Of a DNA stretch of 21,399 nucleotides, positions 20,056-21,399 are shown one piece after another (the first letter of the stretch is position 1; each line of letters starts with the position of its first letter). The DNA is from Didymodactylos carnosus (lineage: Eukaryota > Rotifera > Eurotatoria > Philodinida > Philodinidae). The stretch covers positions 1 to 21,399 of the forward strand of contig CAJNOQ010003105.1 in NCBI GenBank assembly GCA_905250885.1, read 5' to 3'. The notes below the pieces were generated by a model. That model was not told where the DNA came from and ran no database searches. It saw only the letters and a list, made by a program, of their open reading frames with translations. The translations under genes and the position numbers were made by a program.

Positions 20056-20568
20056 GTGGAACTTCTTGTAACCAAGATCTTGACTTCTTGAATTTTTCCA
20101 GTAAGATCTTGATTCAAGATCTTGGTAAGAAAATATAAGAATTCAAGATCTTGAACATCTTGTAACTTCTTGACTTCTTGCACCAAGATCTCAGAAATTC
20201 TTGAATCATTATTTTGTTTTACATCCTTGTGTAAATAGAAGTGCAAAATATTTTCACACTTAGAATAACTTCGAATTTTTTTCCTGCTAACCATAGTTGT
20301 TTAAGGAAAAATTTATGACTATATATGGTTATATATGCGATGGCTATGACTGCCATAAATAAAAACAAAATGTAAAGGAAATTTTTCACTCTCGCAACAT
20401 CTTGAGTGCATCACTCAAGATCTTGAGTGGAGTAAGCTAAGGTGTTTCAAGATCTTGAGTGTAAGATTCAAGAATCCAAGAACTTGACTTCTTGGTGTTT
20501 TTTCCAAGATTTTGTGACATTTCTTAACCCAAGATCTTGGCCAAGATCATAGATACAAGAAGTTTCAC
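20056..20568. mobile_element. 513-bp MITE candidate, mariner-like TA duplication
   Basis: The ends are GTGGAACTTCTTGTA (20056-20070) and the inverted GTGAAACTTCTTGTA (20554-20568), matching in 14 of 15 positions. Each is flanked by TA (20054-20055 and 20569-20570), the target duplication of Tc1/mariner-type transposition. The element has no transposase frame, so it would depend on one supplied elsewhere. Its interior repeats the decamer CAAGATCTTG and the unit GACTTCTTG many times in both end regions. It interrupts an open minus-strand frame. Confidence 0.7.
20073..20540. repeat. CAAGATCTTG palindrome array inside the MITE
   Basis: Perfect CAAGATCTTG copies lie at 20073-20082, 20115-20124, 20144-20153, 20416-20425, 20448-20457 and 20530-20539. 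One-off variants occur at 20102, 20184, 20504 and 20542. The 20412-20429 copy extends to a perfect 18-base palindrome CACTCAAGATCTTGAGTG. Copies concentrate in the two end regions and leave a core at about 20200-20400 free. Confidence 0.9.
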
Positions 20569-20965
20569 TACGGCTGTTATAAAGAAGCAACAGTCTAACG
20601 CATAGGTAGCAACAGTGATCTGTAAGGGTACGATTAACAGAGCCATACTGCATCGTCTGGTATCTCACAAATACGAATCGGGTTGAATTTCCTATAAGGC
20701 TCAATACAGTCGGGTCTAATCTACCAAATGACGTTGAAATGAAGCTAAGTTTACCATAGAAGTGGATCTGATGTTCATCAGCATACCACGGAGTAAAATC
20801 GCCGTACTGGCTGTGGAATAATGCAAGGATTATGGTAATCACAATGATGACCAAAGACCGGACGTACAATCTCGTCTTCGAACGGAAGACTGCAAGGAAA
20901 TTCTGCCATCGGCTCGGGAAAGGGTAAGCCGAATCGAAAAGAACGAAGCTACTTTTTCGAAAATT
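20569..20965 (-). pseudogene. unassigned ORF with membrane-anchor segment, cut by the MITE
   Basis: A minus-strand frame is open from 20965 through 20569 and then continues briefly into the MITE. It is less AT-rich than its surroundings. Visible are FVLFDSAYPFPSRWQNF, a hydrophobic helix (LVIIVITIILALF) and a polar part (QYGDFTPWYADEHQIHFYGK, then SLIGNSTRF with an N-glycosylation sequon), suggesting a type II membrane or secreted protein. There is no in-frame ATG before the anchor, so an upstream exon or a frameshift from the nearby ATG (20911, another frame) is needed. Without the MITE the frame would end 12 codons further on. I recognise no family. Confidence 0.35.
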
Positions 20966-21399
20966 TTACCTGTTTATCTTGAAAAATTTAACATGTATCA
21001 GTGATGCAAAGCTTTTATCCTGCTCTAGGAGCGAACTGAAGAAGTTAAGTTGTAAATTTTCAATAATTAATAGCCCTTTCGTACCAAAGAAGACGTAACG
21101 AGAACAGTTTAAACCTAACAAAACGGATGGTAAGAGATCTAACTGACATCATAATCTACCATTGACTAGTCCCGAAATTGTGAGTACCATAATGATTAGC
21201 ATAGTGCATGCATTATTCTACCGACACTATACGCCCTTACTCGATGATCGGCTCATACATATTAAACTCCCGTCTGCGATAGACTCAGACTCATTTCAAT
21301 GTCGTCTTTTAGTGTAGGTTGACTTTGTTGACGATAATTGAGTAAACTGTACTCATACGTTTCTTCTAATGTACATTCTGTTTTTCACATCTAATACAA
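20966..21399. other. right edge, no gene seen
   Basis: No coding frame, repeat or RNA gene was recognised. An upstream exon of the 20569-20965 frame might lie here or beyond the window. Confidence 0.4.

Noticed and set aside
1..21399. tRNA, 5S rRNA, U6, CRISPR or operon structures
   Set aside because: No cloverleaf with a T-arm, no conserved small-RNA core and no regular spacer array was seen, and the window is clearly eukaryotic.

Overview
This is an AT-rich window of an animal genome. Two genes have exact short introns (57-80 bp, GT...AG) and encode proteins that belong to nervous systems: an SK-type calcium-activated potassium channel and tyrosine hydroxylase. The tiny introns, AT-rich intergenic DNA, a bacterial-looking intronless gene and foldback-type repeats fit an invertebrate, and a bdelloid rotifer best. 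The rotifer assignment is inference; 'animal' is firm.

Layout. 437-934 (-) is an intronless VOC/glyoxalase-fold protein with an added C-terminal membrane anchor. 1370-5700 is a rearranged, element-rich patch. It holds a 405-bp inverted duplication (1575-1979 / 2214-2618) carrying the 5' end of a six-helix Frag1/DRAM/Sfk1-like gene, whose intact copy is 2354-3133 (+). It also holds a THEM6-like thioesterase pseudogene (3505-4290, -), a broken element-type ORF (4374-4945, +), and a 753-bp foldback element (4946-5698) that cuts this ORF. A relative of the foldback element sits in the spacer of the inverted duplication. 6008-8391 (-) is a complete three-exon SK channel. 8392-15357 is about 7 kb of AT-rich DNA without a convincing intact gene; it has a GC-richer structured island (11566-11990) and a protein-kinase relic (about 13805-14059). 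15358-17290 (-) is a complete seven-exon tyrosine hydroxylase of 518 residues. 17291-20053 is AT-rich and gene-free. 20056-20568 is a 513-bp mariner-type MITE candidate with 15-bp terminal inverted repeats and a TA duplication, packed with CAAGATCTTG palindromes. It interrupts an open frame at 20569-20965 (-).

The SK channel and tyrosine hydroxylase lie on the same strand about 7 kb apart. One sets neuronal after-hyperpolarisation and the other makes L-DOPA for dopamine, but nothing in the sequence shows co-regulation. I found no undescribed multi-gene system. The most noteworthy items are the inverted duplication with a foldback element at its centre, the palindrome-rich MITE, and the tyrosine hydroxylase details: two conserved N-terminal phosphosites, a polyglutamine tract, and a specificity aspartate encoded across an intron.
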